From Ramlibacter humi (GTDB taxonomy: Bacteria; Pseudomonadota; Gammaproteobacteria; Burkholderiales; Burkholderiaceae_C), in NCBI RefSeq assembly GCF_004681975.1, contig NZ_SMLK01000004.1:186001-250000 (forward strand): a stretch of 64,000 nt of DNA. Reading direction: 5' to 3'. The notes beneath the pieces were generated by a model. That model had not been told where the DNA came from, ran no database searches, and worked only from the letters and a program-made list of their open reading frames with translations. Both the position numbers and the translations under genes were made by a program. Within the stretch, counting starts at the first letter, position 1, and every line of letters starts with the position of its first letter. Below, in pieces: positions 30,066 through 39,147 of this stretch.

Positions 30066-30217
30066 ACATTCAGCGATTGCTGACCGCCTCGAACAGCGCG
30101 GCACGGGCCATGTACATGTAGCCGAAGATGTTGGTCTTCAGCGTTTCCTCGATGCGCTCGTCGGTCAGGTCTTCCAGCGCCGCGCTGCGCGTTCTTCGCG
30201 CCGGGTTTCTCGTCCAT
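30066..30217 (-). pseudogene. Short-chain dehydrogenase remnant, N-terminal part
   Basis: On the minus strand an AAAAGGAG site precedes ATG 30217, giving MDEKPGAKNAQ; after a frame change the sequence continues ALEDLTDERIEETLKTNIFGYMYMARAAL, the typical SDR segment after the NNAG region. The Rossmann glycine motif and the NNAG segment are deleted between these pieces. Homology stops near 30090, where phage-like DNA begins. The rest of the gene is at 27877-28125. Confidence 0.8.
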
Positions 30218-30303
30218 GGGGTCGCTCCTTTTCGGCGCCCACTATGGCAAGCGCCCGCGCGCAACGCTGTAGAACTGCGCGGTCCGCGCGGGTCGGAGCG
30301 TGC

Positions 30304-30756
30304 CTACAGGCCCGCCGCCTCTTTCGCGCGCATCTTGGCGGCGATGTACTCGCCGTGGGTCACGTTCAGCAATCCCGCGATGCGCGAGATCAGGTGCTGC
30401 TCGTGGTCGCCAAGCGCGCCGTCGGCGTAAGCCACCTGCCACATCGATTCGACCACCGCGATCTTCGCGGCGTTGTCCAGCGCGTCGTTCAGCTGCGAGG
30501 TGAACTGGTGGAAGTCGGACGCGTGCCGCGAAGCCTGTTCGGCCATCGCGATCAGCGCGGTGAGCGCCTCGTCGCCCAGCCGGAAGCGGCGGCGCAGGCC
30601 GGCCATCACGGCCTGGCGCGCGGCGGGCGAGACCTGCGGCTCCGCGCGCATGACTTCCACCAGCAGCACGGCGCACGCCAGCGGCAGGTTGTCGGGATGA
30701 GGCTCGGCCAGGCCGTCGGTGAGCGAATCCAGGAAGTCGCGCAGCCCTTGGAACAT
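30304..30756 (-). CDS. TerB-like protein
   Basis: A 150-residue helical protein of the TerB (tellurite-resistance B-like) family. Its pattern of helices with NLPLACAVLLVEVMRAEP, then VVESMWQVAYADGALGDHEQHLISRIAGLLNV, matches the DUF533/TerB fold in which paired acidic residues can bind metal. No other ter genes are near, so tellurite resistance is not implied. It lies 15 bases downstream of the hybrid histidine kinase on the same strand and may share its transcript. Confidence 0.85.
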   Translation of the reverse strand: MFQGLRDFLDSLTDGLAEPHPDNLPLACAVLLVEVMRAEPQVSPAARQAVMAGLRRRFRLGDEALTALIAMAEQASRHASDFHQFTSQLNDALDNAAKIAVVESMWQVAYADGALGDHEQHLISRIAGLLNVTHGEYIAAKMRAKEAAGL

Positions 30757-30771
30757 CCCCGAGGGACCTGC

Positions 30772-32904
30772 TCAACGCGTGGAAAGTTCCTGCAGGCGCG
30801 CCGGGTCCACCGGCTTGGTCCAGTGGTGGTCGAAGCCGGCGCGCGCGGCCGCGTCCTTGTCCTGCTGCGCGCCCCAGCCGGTCAGCGCGATCAGGATGGG
30901 CTGGCGCACGCCTTCCAGGCGGCGGATGCGCCGCGCCACTTCGTAGCCGTCGATGTCCGGCAACCCGATGTCCAGCAGCACCACGTCGGGCCGGAATTCG
31001 GCCATGCACTTCACGGCGCCCGCGCCGTCGTGCGCCACCAGCACTTCGTTGCCCGACATGCGCAGCAGGTCGGCCACCGTGCTGGCCGCATCCTCGTTGT
31101 CGTCCACCACCAGCAGCCGGCGCGCCTGGGCCGAAGGCGCCGGCCCCGCCACGATGGGCGCCGCCGCCGCCGGCCGCCGCGGTCCGGACTGTTCGCGCGG
31201 CAGGCGCACCACGAACTCGCTGCCTTTTTCCAGCCCGTCGCTGCGCGCCTCCACGCGGCCGCCGTGCAGCCGCACCAGCCCGTCCACCAGCGACAGCCCG
31301 ATGCCCAGGCCGCCCTGCCGCCGCTCGCGCGGCTGCGTCACCTGGGTGAACATCCCGAACACCTTGCCCAGCATCTCCGGCGCGATGCCGATGCCGTTGT
31401 CGCGGATGCCCACGGTGACCTCGTCGCCGGCCGCGTCGATGGCCACGTCGATGCGGCCGCCGCGGCGCGTGTACTTGGCGGCGTTGTTGAGCAGGTTGGA
31501 GAACACCTGGGTCAGCCGCGCGGAATCGGCCAGCAGGTCGGTGGGCACGCTGGGGTACGAGATGGACAGCTTGTGGTGCGCCGCCTCGATGTGCGGCCGG
31601 CTGATCTCGACCGCGGCGTTGATGATGTGCACCAGGTTGGTCGGCTCCAGCTTCAGCTCGATCTTGCCGGCGCTGATGCGCGAGACGTCCAGCAGGTCGT
31701 CCACCAGCCGCGACAGCTGGCCCACCTGCCGCTCGATGATGCCGCCCACCTGCTCCAGCCGGTACGGGTCGCCGCGCGCGCGCTTGAGGATGGACAGGCC
31801 GTTCCAGATCGGCGCCAGCGGGTTGCGCAGCTCGTGCGCCAGCGTGGCGAGGAACACGTCCTTGGCCTTGTCGGATTCGCGCAGGGCTTCCACCAGCTGC
31901 GCGTTTTCGATGGCCACCGCCGCGCGGCGCGCCAGGTCTTCGGCCAGGGCCAGGTCCTCGGGTGCGTAGCGCCGCCGCGATTCGGCGGTGATGAAGGTCA
32001 GCACCCCCATCGTCTTGCCGCGCGCGATGAGCGGAGCGCCGATGTACGAGTACAGACCCAGCGTGCGCAGGATGATCAGCAGCTCGGGATCGGAAGCGCC
32101 CAGCTCCACCATCTCGTCGGTGATCTCCGGCACGATCACTCCCTGGCCGGTGCGCAGCACGTTCCAGGTGCCGGCGGGGCTGGCCGGGTCGGGCGGGTAG
32201 CGCTTGTGCAGCTCGTGCGCGAGCTGCACCTTGGCCGGGTCCACGTGGGCGGCGGCCATGCGCCTGAGCGTACCGTCGGGCTGCAGCAGGTCGATGGCGC
32301 ACCAGTCGGCGAAGTGCGGCACCGACAGGTGCGCGATGCGCTCCAGGGTGCTGCCGTAGTCGTCCACGTTCGCCAGCTCGGCGCTGGCTTCGGCGAGGAA
32401 TTGCAGGTCCAGCTCGGTGAGCTTGCGGCGCGTGACGTCCATGCACACGCCGGCCATCGAGATGGGGCGGCCGCTTTCGTCGCGGCGGACCACGCCGCGA
32501 GCCTCCAGCCAGCGCATCGTGCCGTCGGGCCAGCGCACGCGGAACTCCTCGCGCAGCCAGCCGCTGTGTTCGATGGCCTCGGCCATGGCGAGGCGGGCAC
32601 GCTCGCGATCAAGCGGGTCGACCACCTGGAAATAGTCCTCGCCGTGCAGCGGCGGCGCGCCCGGCGGCAGGCCGTGCAGCCGGTCCATGCCGGGCCACCA
32701 CGTGCTCAGGCCGGTCAGCAGGTCGGCCTGCCAGATGCCCATGCCACCGGCCTCCAGCGCCAGCTGCAGCCGCTCTTCGCTCTGGTGCAGCGTCTCGTGC
32801 AGGTACTGCGCGTCCGCCGGCGTGGGGCCGACCGGGTCCTGCCGTTCCGGCGTCTGCCGGAGCGGCGTCTTCAGGATCTGCTCTGACGTGGACAGCGCGG
32901 CCAT
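30772..32904 (-). CDS. Hybrid sensor histidine kinase (PAS-GAF-HisKA-HATPase-REC)
   Basis: A 710-residue soluble hybrid kinase without membrane helices. In order: a coiled N-terminal segment, a PAS domain (about 45-160, FRVRWPDGTMRWLEARGVV), a GAF domain (about 170-335, WCAIDLLQPDG), HisKA with phospho-acceptor His357 in LAHELRNPL, HATPase with NLLNNAAKYT, IRDNGIGI and QGGLGIGL, then a C-terminal receiver with Asp645 in VVLLDIGLPDIDG. It is likely a cytosolic sensor of a small molecule or redox state. The receiver may pass phosphate on to a partner such as the lone receiver at 27493, which is inference. Confidence 0.93.
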   Translation of the reverse strand: MAALSTSEQILKTPLRQTPERQDPVGPTPADAQYLHETLHQSEERLQLALEAGGMGIWQADLLTGLSTWWPGMDRLHGLPPGAPPLHGEDYFQVVDPLDRERARLAMAEAIEHSGWLREEFRVRWPDGTMRWLEARGVVRRDESGRPISMAGVCMDVTRRKLTELDLQFLAEASAELANVDDYGSTLERIAHLSVPHFADWCAIDLLQPDGTLRRMAAAHVDPAKVQLAHELHKRYPPDPASPAGTWNVLRTGQGVIVPEITDEMVELGASDPELLIILRTLGLYSYIGAPLIARGKTMGVLTFITAESRRRYAPEDLALAEDLARRAAVAIENAQLVEALRESDKAKDVFLATLAHELRNPLAPIWNGLSILKRARGDPYRLEQVGGIIERQVGQLSRLVDDLLDVSRISAGKIELKLEPTNLVHIINAAVEISRPHIEAAHHKLSISYPSVPTDLLADSARLTQVFSNLLNNAAKYTRRGGRIDVAIDAAGDEVTVGIRDNGIGIAPEMLGKVFGMFTQVTQPRERRQGGLGIGLSLVDGLVRLHGGRVEARSDGLEKGSEFVVRLPREQSGPRRPAAAAPIVAGPAPSAQARRLLVVDDNEDAASTVADLLRMSGNEVLVAHDGAGAVKCMAEFRPDVVLLDIGLPDIDGYEVARRIRRLEGVRQPILIALTGWGAQQDKDAAARAGFDHHWTKPVDPARLQELSTR

Positions 32905-33034
32905 TGGAAAGCACGGGTATCAAATCAGGGTAGCGGCAAAGCTTCACAGCCGGGCCTCGAATGTGCGCGGCCCCTCCCGCGAATGCGGATGACAGTACCA
33001 TGTCGGCCATGCCACAGCCTCGGATCGACTGGCT

Positions 33035-33061
33035 CGGCTGCTAGTCTTTCGCTAGCAGCCG
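33035..33061. repeat. Perfect 10-base hairpin downstream of the MFS gene
   Basis: CGGCTGCTAG (33035-33044) pairs exactly with CTAGCAGCCG (33052-33061) around a seven-base loop. It lies 29 bases past the MFS stop on the minus strand. No T-run follows, so it is only a possible terminator or transcript-end hairpin. Confidence 0.55.
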
Positions 33062-33089
33062 GGCCTGGTTCAGCCGCGTAACATGTGCA

Positions 33090-34271
33090 TCAGCTTGCGT
33101 TGGCCGCGCGTTCGAGCCGATCCGTGCGCCAGCCGCAAAGCGTGCCGGCCGCGGCCAGCACGACGGCGGCGCCGAACAGCGCCTGGTAGCCCAGCCGCGA
33201 GACCAGGGCGCCGCCCGCCACCACGCCGATCACGCCGCCGAAGCCGTAGCCGATGACGGTGAACAGCGCCTGGCCGCGGGCGCGCAGCCGGCCGGGAAAG
33301 TGCCGGGTCACGGTCGCGATGCAGGCCGTGTGGTGGGTGGCGAAGGTCAGCGCGTGCAACGCCTGGGCCACGAACAATGCGGCGAGCGAACCGGCCAGCG
33401 CGCCGGTCAAGCCCATGCGCAGCACGCACGCGAGGCCGCACACCCACAGCCAGCGCGTGATGGGCAAGGCCGGCAGCAGGCGGCCCTGCGAGAAGAACCA
33501 CGCGACCTCCACCAGCACCGACACCGCCCACAGCAGCCCGATCATGGCCTTGCCGTACCCACGCGCGTCCAGGAAGAGCGAGAAGAACGCATAGACCGCG
33601 AAGTGCGACATGATGTGGAAGAACAGCGAGGCGAAGAACCAGCGCACCACCGGCTGGCGCAGCACGGGCCCTATGGGCTGGCCGCCGGGGTGCGCAGCCG
33701 ATGGCTTCTCGCGCGTGTCGGGCAGCCACAGCGTGCAGGCCAGCACGCCGACCAGCGACACCATGGTCCATCCCGGGAAGTGGCCCATGCCGAAGCGCTG
33801 GAACCAGGCGCCGGCCGCGAACACGGTCGCCATGAAACCCACCGATCCCCAGACGCGCACGCGGCCGTAGCGGCCCCAGTCGCCCGCGACCAGGTGCGCC
33901 ATCGCCGCCTCGGTCAGCGACATCATCGAACTGGTGTGGGTGAACAGCAGCAGCAGCACCAGCGCGATCCACCACGCGCCGCCGCCGTCGAACCACAGCC
34001 CGGCGGAACACACCAGCGCCGCTGCCGCGCTGTAGCGCAGCAGGCGCACGCGTTCACCCGTGTGGTCGGACAGCGCGCCCCATGCATACGGCGCGAACAC
34101 GCGCGTGAACGACTGCACCGAAGTCAGCAGGCTGATCACCACGATGGGCAGGCCCAGGTGCTTCAGCCACAGCGGCAGGTACGGGTTGAAGAACCCGATG
34201 TGCGCGAAGTAGGTGGCCGACAGGCCGGCGAACGGCACCAGCGCGTGCCGGGTGGGCGCCTGTGCGCTCAC
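33090..34271 (-). CDS. MFS transporter, 3-phenylpropionate/nucleoside-permease-like
   Basis: A 393-residue permease with twelve predicted helices of the MFS_1-like / PPP (HcaT-type) group. It starts FAGLSATYFAHIGFFNPYLPLWLKHLGL, the usual first helix of that group, and has the loop SDHTGERVRLLR after helix 2. Start is GTG 34271, one base after the aroC stop, so it is translationally coupled to aroC. The pairing with chorismate synthase recurs in Burkholderiales by my recollection, but the substrate is unknown. Confidence 0.88.
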   Translation of the reverse strand: MSAQAPTRHALVPFAGLSATYFAHIGFFNPYLPLWLKHLGLPIVVISLLTSVQSFTRVFAPYAWGALSDHTGERVRLLRYSAAAALVCSAGLWFDGGGAWWIALVLLLLFTHTSSMMSLTEAAMAHLVAGDWGRYGRVRVWGSVGFMATVFAAGAWFQRFGMGHFPGWTMVSLVGVLACTLWLPDTREKPSAAHPGGQPIGPVLRQPVVRWFFASLFFHIMSHFAVYAFFSLFLDARGYGKAMIGLLWAVSVLVEVAWFFSQGRLLPALPITRWLWVCGLACVLRMGLTGALAGSLAALFVAQALHALTFATHHTACIATVTRHFPGRLRARGQALFTVIGYGFGGVIGVVAGGALVSRLGYQALFGAAVVLAAAGTLCGWRTDRLERAANAS

Positions 34272-34272
34272 T

Positions 34273-35370
34273 TCAGAGGAAGGAAGCGGCGATGGGCGGC
34301 AGCGCGGGCTGCACGTCCGCGTTCTGCGCGCGGTGGCGCAGCACGTGGTCCATCACGACGAGCGCCAGCAGCGCTTCGGCGATGGGCGTGGCGCGAATGC
34401 CCACGCAGGGGTCGTGCCGGCCCTTGGTGACGACCTGCGTGGCCTCGCCCTTCGTGTTGATCGTGTCGCGCGGGCTGATGATGGAGCTGGTGGGCTTGAT
34501 GGCGATGGACACCTCCAGGTCCTGCCCGGTGCTGATGCCGCCCAGCACGCCGCCGGCGTTGTTGGTGGCGAAGCCCTGCGGCGTGAGCGAGTCGCCGTGC
34601 GTGGTGCCACGCTGCACCACGCTCTGGAAGCCGGCTCCGATCTCCACGCCCTTCACCGCGTTGAGGCCCATCATGGCCCAGGCGATGTCGGCGTCCAGCT
34701 TGTCGAACAGCGGCTCGCCCAGGCCCACGGGCACGTTGGTGGCCGTGACGCGGATGCGCGCGCCGCAGGAATCGCCGGCCTTGCGCAGCTGGTCCATGTA
34801 GGCCTCCAGCTGCGACACGTCGGCCACCGGCGCGAAGAACGGGTTGTTGGGGACGTGGTCCCACGACTCGAACGGGATGGCGATCTCGCCCACCTGCTGC
34901 ATGCAGCCGCGGAATGCCATGCCGTGCCGGCGGGCCAGCCACTTCTTCGCCACGGCGCCCGCCGCGACCATCGGCGCCGTGAGGCGCGCGGACGAACGGC
35001 CGCCGCCGCGCGGGTCGCGCAGGCCGTACTTGTGCAGGTAGGTGTAGTCGGCGTGGCCGGGACGGAAGGTCTGCGCGATCTCGCTGTAGTCCTTGCTGCG
35101 CTGGTCGGTGTTGCGGATCAACAGGCAGATGGGCGTGCCGGTGGTCTGGCCTTCGTACACGCCCGAGAGGATCTCGACCTTGTCTTCTTCCTGGCGCTGC
35201 GTGACGTGGCGGCTGGTGCCCGGGCGGCGGCGGTCCAGGTCGGGCTGGATGTCCGCTTCCGACAGTTCCAGGCCGGGCGGGCAGCCGTCGATGACGCACC
35301 CGATGGCGGGGCCATGCGATTCACCGAAGTTGGTGACCGCGAACAGGGTGCCGAAGGTGTTGCCGCTCAT
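34273..35370 (-). CDS. aroC: Chorismate synthase
   Basis: A 365-residue FMN-dependent enzyme forming chorismate from EPSP, the last shikimate step. It has the family motifs [10 protein letters not shown] and [19 protein letters not shown] at the N-terminus, [20 protein letters not shown], and [16 protein letters not shown] in the C-terminal half. Length is normal. It leads a two-gene unit with the MFS permease. Upstream (35371-35503) lies a dispersed inverted repeat. Confidence 0.98.
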   Translation of the reverse strand: MSGNTFGTLFAVTNFGESHGPAIGCVIDGCPPGLELSEADIQPDLDRRRPGTSRHVTQRQEEDKVEILSGVYEGQTTGTPICLLIRNTDQRSKDYSEIAQTFRPGHADYTYLHKYGLRDPRGGGRSSARLTAPMVAAGAVAKKWLARRHGMAFRGCMQQVGEIAIPFESWDHVPNNPFFAPVADVSQLEAYMDQLRKAGDSCGARIRVTATNVPVGLGEPLFDKLDADIAWAMMGLNAVKGVEIGAGFQSVVQRGTTHGDSLTPQGFATNNAGGVLGGISTGQDLEVSIAIKPTSSIISPRDTINTKGEATQVVTKGRHDPCVGIRATPIAEALLALVVMDHVLRHRAQNADVQPALPPIAASFL

Positions 35371-35398
35371 ACGTCCGGATTATTCCAGAGGGCCGATT

Positions 35399-35493
35399 GG
35401 CGCCATTCCCGCGGAGAGGGGAATCCATGGCGTCCGCTTTCCGCGGGGCTGCCAATGCAAGCCATGGGTCCCCGCCTCCGCGGGGACGGCGCC
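35399..35493. repeat. Long inverted repeat, dispersed intergenic repeat family (copy 2)
   Basis: Two 33-base arms (35399-35431 and 35461-35493) are reverse complements with about six mismatches. The left arm shares a stretch starting CATTCCCGCGGAG and running to CCATGGCGTCCGC with copy 1 at 17511, differing at only two or three positions over 36 bases. It sits between the CBS gene and aroC. Confidence 0.85.
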
Positions 35494-35503
35494 GGGGTGA
35501 GCG

Positions 35504-35968
35504 CTAGAGCTGCGCCGTCGGCTGCGAATCGTCCGACGAAGGCCAGTCGCGGATATACGCCTTGAGCATGCGGTTCTCGAAGTTCTGGCTGTCCACCACC
35601 GCCTTGGCCACGTCGTAGAAGCTGATCACGCCCATCAGCATGCGCTTGTCCATCACCGGCATGTAGCGCGCGTGCCGCTCCAGCATCATGCGGCGCACCT
35701 CGTCCAGCTCGGTCTCCATGGTGCAGGTGAGCGGGTGGTCGTCCATCGCCGTGCGAACCAGCTTCTCGCCCACCACGCCCTGGTTGGCGACGATGCACTG
35801 GATCACTTCGCGGAAGGTGAGCATGCCCACCAGGTCGCCGTGCGCCATGACCGGCAGCGAGCCGATGTCCTTCTCGGCCATCGCCTCGATGGCGCGGGCC
35901 AGCGGCTCGTCGGGGGCGACGGTGTAGAGCGTGTTGCCCTTCACGCGCAGGATGTCGCTGACTTTCAT
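35504..35968 (-). CDS. Tandem CBS-domain protein
   Basis: A 154-residue protein made of two CBS domains (about 8-60 and 72-130), with VKGNTLYTVAPDEPLARAIEAM, SLPVMAHGDLVGMLTFREV, then ARYMPVMDKRMLMGVISFYDV. Such stand-alone pairs bind adenosyl nucleotides and act as energy-state sensors. The ATG at 35968 is favoured by GAGGAG ten bases upstream. Divergent from metY, with 107 bases between starts. Confidence 0.92.
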   Translation of the reverse strand: MKVSDILRVKGNTLYTVAPDEPLARAIEAMAEKDIGSLPVMAHGDLVGMLTFREVIQCIVANQGVVGEKLVRTAMDDHPLTCTMETELDEVRRMMLERHARYMPVMDKRMLMGVISFYDVAKAVVDSQNFENRMLKAYIRDWPSSDDSQPTAQL

Positions 35969-36075
35969 GGCTGGTCTCCTCGGTGCGGCGCTGCTGGCGG
36001 ATGCGGATGAAGTGCGGATGAATATAGCCCACAATCCGGCGCACCCCCAAACGAGACAAGGGACGCGAGACCCCC

Positions 36076-37371
36076 ATGCCCGGCCATTCAGACCCCGGCT
36101 TCGACACCCTGGCGCTGCACGCCGGCGCCGCGCCCGACCCCGCCACCGGCGCCCGCGCGGTGCCCATCCACCTGACCACCTCGTTCGTCTTCGAGTCCAG
36201 CGAGCACGCGGCGGCGCTGTTCAACCTGGAGCGTGCGGGCCACGTCTACTCGCGCATCAGCAACCCGACCAACGCGGTGCTGGAGCAGCGCGTCTCGGCG
36301 CTGGAAGGCGGCATCGGCGCCATCGCCACCGCCAGCGGGCAGGCGGCCCTGCACCTGGCCGTGGCCACGCTGATGGGTTCGGGCTCGCACATCGTCGCCA
36401 GCACGGCGCTGTACGGCGGCTCGCAGAACCTGCTGCATTACACGATGCGCCGCTTCGGCATCGAGACGACCTTCGTCAAGCCGGGCGACATCGACGGCTG
36501 GCGCGCCGCCATCCGCCCCAACACGAAGCTGCTGTTCGGCGAAACCGTGGGCAACCCCGGCCTGGACGTGCTGGACATCCCCACCGTCTCGGCCATCGCG
36601 CACGAGGCCGGCGTGCCGCTGCTGGTGGACTCCACCCTCACCTCGCCGTGGCTCATGCAGCCGTTCGCGCACGGCGCCGACCTGGTTTACCACTCGGCCA
36701 CCAAGTTCCTGTCGGGGCACGGCACCGTCATCGGCGGCGTGCTGGTGGACGGCGGCAGCTTCGACTGGGAACGCTCGGGCCGTTTCCCGGAACTCACCGC
36801 GCCGTACGACGGCTTCCACGGCATGGTGTTCAGCGAGGAATCCACCGTCGGCGCCTTCCTGCTGCGCGCCCGGCGCGAGGGCCTGCGCGACTTCGGCGCC
36901 AGCATGAGCCCGCACACCGCCTGGCTGATCCTGCAGGGCATCGAGACGCTGCCGCTGCGCATGGAACGCCACATGCGCAACACCGAAAAGGTGGTGCAGT
37001 TCCTGGCATCGCACCCCTTCGTCGACCGCGTCGGCCACCCGATGCTGGAAAGCCATCCCAGCCACGAACTGGCGAAGAAGCTGCTGCCGCGCGGCGCGGG
37101 CTCGGTGTTCAGCTTCGACATGCGCGGCAACCGCGAACAGGGACGCAAGTTCATCGAGACGCTGAAGGTGTTCAGCCACCTGGCCAACGTGGGCGACTGC
37201 CGTTCGCTGGTGATCCACCCGGCCAGCACCACGCACTTCCGCATGAGCGACGACGCGCTGGCGGGCGCCGGCATCACGCAGGGCACCATCCGCCTGTCCA
37301 TCGGGCTGGAAGATCCGGACGACCTGATCGACGACCTGAAGCGCGCGCTGAAGGCGGCGGAGAAAGTCTGA
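36076..37371 (+). CDS. metY: O-acetylhomoserine sulfhydrylase-type enzyme
   Basis: A 431-residue PLP enzyme of the Cys/Met family. Features are YSRISNPTNAVLEQRVSALEGG, STALYGGSQNLL, and the PLP lysine in YHSATKFLSGHG (Lys210). The long C-terminal insertion typical of MetY (compare the 403-residue MetZ at 8977) and RSLVIHPASTTH support use of O-acetylhomoserine with sulfide. The next gene starts two bases after its stop, opening a run of closely spaced and overlapping genes. Substrate preference against O-succinylhomoserine cannot be proven by reading. Confidence 0.9.
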   Translation: MPGHSDPGFDTLALHAGAAPDPATGARAVPIHLTTSFVFESSEHAAALFNLERAGHVYSRISNPTNAVLEQRVSALEGGIGAIATASGQAALHLAVATLMGSGSHIVASTALYGGSQNLLHYTMRRFGIETTFVKPGDIDGWRAAIRPNTKLLFGETVGNPGLDVLDIPTVSAIAHEAGVPLLVDSTLTSPWLMQPFAHGADLVYHSATKFLSGHGTVIGGVLVDGGSFDWERSGRFPELTAPYDGFHGMVFSEESTVGAFLLRARREGLRDFGASMSPHTAWLILQGIETLPLRMERHMRNTEKVVQFLASHPFVDRVGHPMLESHPSHELAKKLLPRGAGSVFSFDMRGNREQGRKFIETLKVFSHLANVGDCRSLVIHPASTTHFRMSDDALAGAGITQGTIRLSIGLEDPDDLIDDLKRALKAAEKV

Positions 37372-37372
37372 C

Positions 37373-38179
37373 ATGGAACTCACCGTCCACGGCCACAAGA
37401 CCTTCTGCTACACCGGCGGCAAGGCTTTCGATCCCGCCAAGCCCACCGTGGTCTTCATCCACGGCGTGCTGAACGACCACAGCGTGTTCATTTTGCAGAC
37501 GCGCTACTTCGCGCACCACGGCTGGAACGTGCTGGCGCCCGATCTGCCCGGGCACTGCAAGAGCGAAGGCGATCCCCCGAAGAGCGTGGAGGAAGCGGCG
37601 CGCTTCGTCATCGACCTGCTCGACGCGGTCCAGGTGGAGAAGGCCGCGCTGGTCGGCCACAGCTTCGGCTCGCTCACGGCGCTGGAAGCGGCCGCGATGG
37701 CGCCGTCGCGCATCTCGCGCGTGGCGTTGCTCGGCACCGCGTCGCCGATGAAGGTGTCGGCCGCGTTGCTGGACGACTCTCTGAACGCGCCGCAGAAGGC
37801 CATCGACATGGTCAACGTGTACTCGCACTCCATGCTGGCGCCGCCGCCCTCCGCGCTCGGGCCGGGCACGTGGCTGTACGGCGGATCGAAAGCGCTGATG
37901 CGGCGCGTGCTGGCCGGCAACACGAAGGTCAACGTGTTCCACCGCGGCTTCGTCGCCTGCGACAGCTACCAGGGCGGCGAGGCGGCGATGGACAAGGTGC
38001 AGTGCCCCGTGCTGTTCGTGCTGGGCCGCAACGATGCGATGACGCCGCCGCGCGCCGCGCAATCGCTACAGGCCAGGGCGCGCGACGGCCGCACGGTGCT
38101 GGTCGACGGCGGCCACCAGATGATGACCGAGGCGCCGGAGCAGGTGCTGGCCGCGCTGAAAGACTTCCTGAAGCCATGA
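37373..38179 (+). CDS. Alpha/beta hydrolase
   Basis: A 268-residue alpha/beta-hydrolase-fold enzyme. Oxyanion region FIHGVLND (28-35), nucleophile elbow GHSFGS with Ser97, acid in LGRNDAMTPP and the catalytic His in DGGHQMMTEAP near the C-terminus. It resembles esterases and hydrolases of the MhpC type. It begins two bases after metY and its stop overlaps the next ATG (ATGA), so it belongs to the metY-to-P450 run. A MetX-like acyltransferase is excluded by length and motifs. Substrate unknown. Confidence 0.9.
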   Translation: MELTVHGHKTFCYTGGKAFDPAKPTVVFIHGVLNDHSVFILQTRYFAHHGWNVLAPDLPGHCKSEGDPPKSVEEAARFVIDLLDAVQVEKAALVGHSFGSLTALEAAAMAPSRISRVALLGTASPMKVSAALLDDSLNAPQKAIDMVNVYSHSMLAPPPSALGPGTWLYGGSKALMRRVLAGNTKVNVFHRGFVACDSYQGGEAAMDKVQCPVLFVLGRNDAMTPPRAAQSLQARARDGRTVLVDGGHQMMTEAPEQVLAALKDFLKP

Positions 38180-39147
38180 GCACGCGGCTACCGATCTACG
38201 AACTTGCCGAGCGCTACCGCGTGCCGGCTGCCGGCACGGCCGAACTGGTGCAGGCCGCGGCGCTGGGCCACGAGCCCGGGCAGTTGCAACGCTGGCTGGC
38301 GCGAGGTGTCGCGGTGCTGGCGGCGGCGCTGTTCGGGCTGGGCATCATCCTCTGGCTGGCCGCCAACTGGGACACGCTGGGCCGCATGGGCCGCTTCGCG
38401 TTGCTGCAAGGCGCGGTGCTGGTGGCTTGTGTCGCGGCAGCACTTCGGCCCGGCCTGCGCGCACCCGCGGGGCTGGCCGCTCTGCTGGCGACGGGAGGGC
38501 TGTTCGCGTACTTCGGCCAAACCTACCAGACCGGCGCGGATGCGTGGCAGCTGTTCGCGCTGTGGACCGTGCTGGCCCTGCCGCTCGCTTTCGGCGCGCG
38601 CAGCGACGTGGTGTGGGCGCCCTGGGCGCTCGTCGCCACCACCGCTGTCGCGCTGTGGACGTATGCGCACGCCGGCCATCGCTGGCGCGTGGCGCCCGGC
38701 GACCTGGGCACGCACGCCACCGCGTGGATCGCGCTGGGCCTCATCGCCGCGGGGCTGAGCCGCAGCGCTTCGCGCTGGACCGGCGCGGGCGTGTGGTCGT
38801 TCCGCACGGCGGCCACTTTGGCCGTCGTCGCGCTGGGCGCCAGTGCACTCGGCGGGCTGTTCCATTCCAAGGTGGCGCCCCACTACTGGCTGGGGTTGCT
38901 GCTGCTGGCGGGCGCCGGTGCGCTGCTGGCGCAACGCGCCGCGTTCGACGTGTTCGCGCTCAGCGCCGTGGCGCTGGCGCTGGACACGCTCCTGGTGTGC
39001 GGCCTGGGGCGAGCCCTGTTCGACGGGCACCACGGCGACTGGTTCGGCCAGTTCCTGCTGCTGGGCCTGGCGGCCGCGGGGCTGCTGGCCGCTTCCGTGC
39101 AACTGGTGCTGCGCCTGTCCCGCGCCTATGGGGAGCCCGAAGCATGA
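38176..39147 (+). CDS. DUF2157-type membrane protein
   Basis: A 323-residue inner-membrane protein. A short cytoplasmic N-terminus (to about 45) precedes some nine or ten hydrophobic helices; FGLGIILWLAANWDTLGRMGR and LFAYFGQTYQTGADAWQLFALWTVLALPL are hallmarks of DUF2157. The ATG overlaps the hydrolase stop (ATGA) and its own stop overlaps the next start. DUF2157 genes usually stand beside DUF4401 and GDYXXLXY genes, as here. Biochemical role not known. Confidence 0.88.
   Translation: MSTRLPIYELAERYRVPAAGTAELVQAAALGHEPGQLQRWLARGVAVLAAALFGLGIILWLAANWDTLGRMGRFALLQGAVLVACVAAALRPGLRAPAGLAALLATGGLFAYFGQTYQTGADAWQLFALWTVLALPLAFGARSDVVWAPWALVATTAVALWTYAHAGHRWRVAPGDLGTHATAWIALGLIAAGLSRSASRWTGAGVWSFRTAATLAVVALGASALGGLFHSKVAPHYWLGLLLLAGAGALLAQRAAFDVFALSAVALALDTLLVCGLGRALFDGHHGDWFGQFLLLGLAAAGLLAASVQLVLRLSRAYGEPEA

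Noticed and set aside
30304-30756. Tellurite-resistance island
   Set aside because: Only a TerB-like gene is present with no terA, terC, terD or terZ neighbours.
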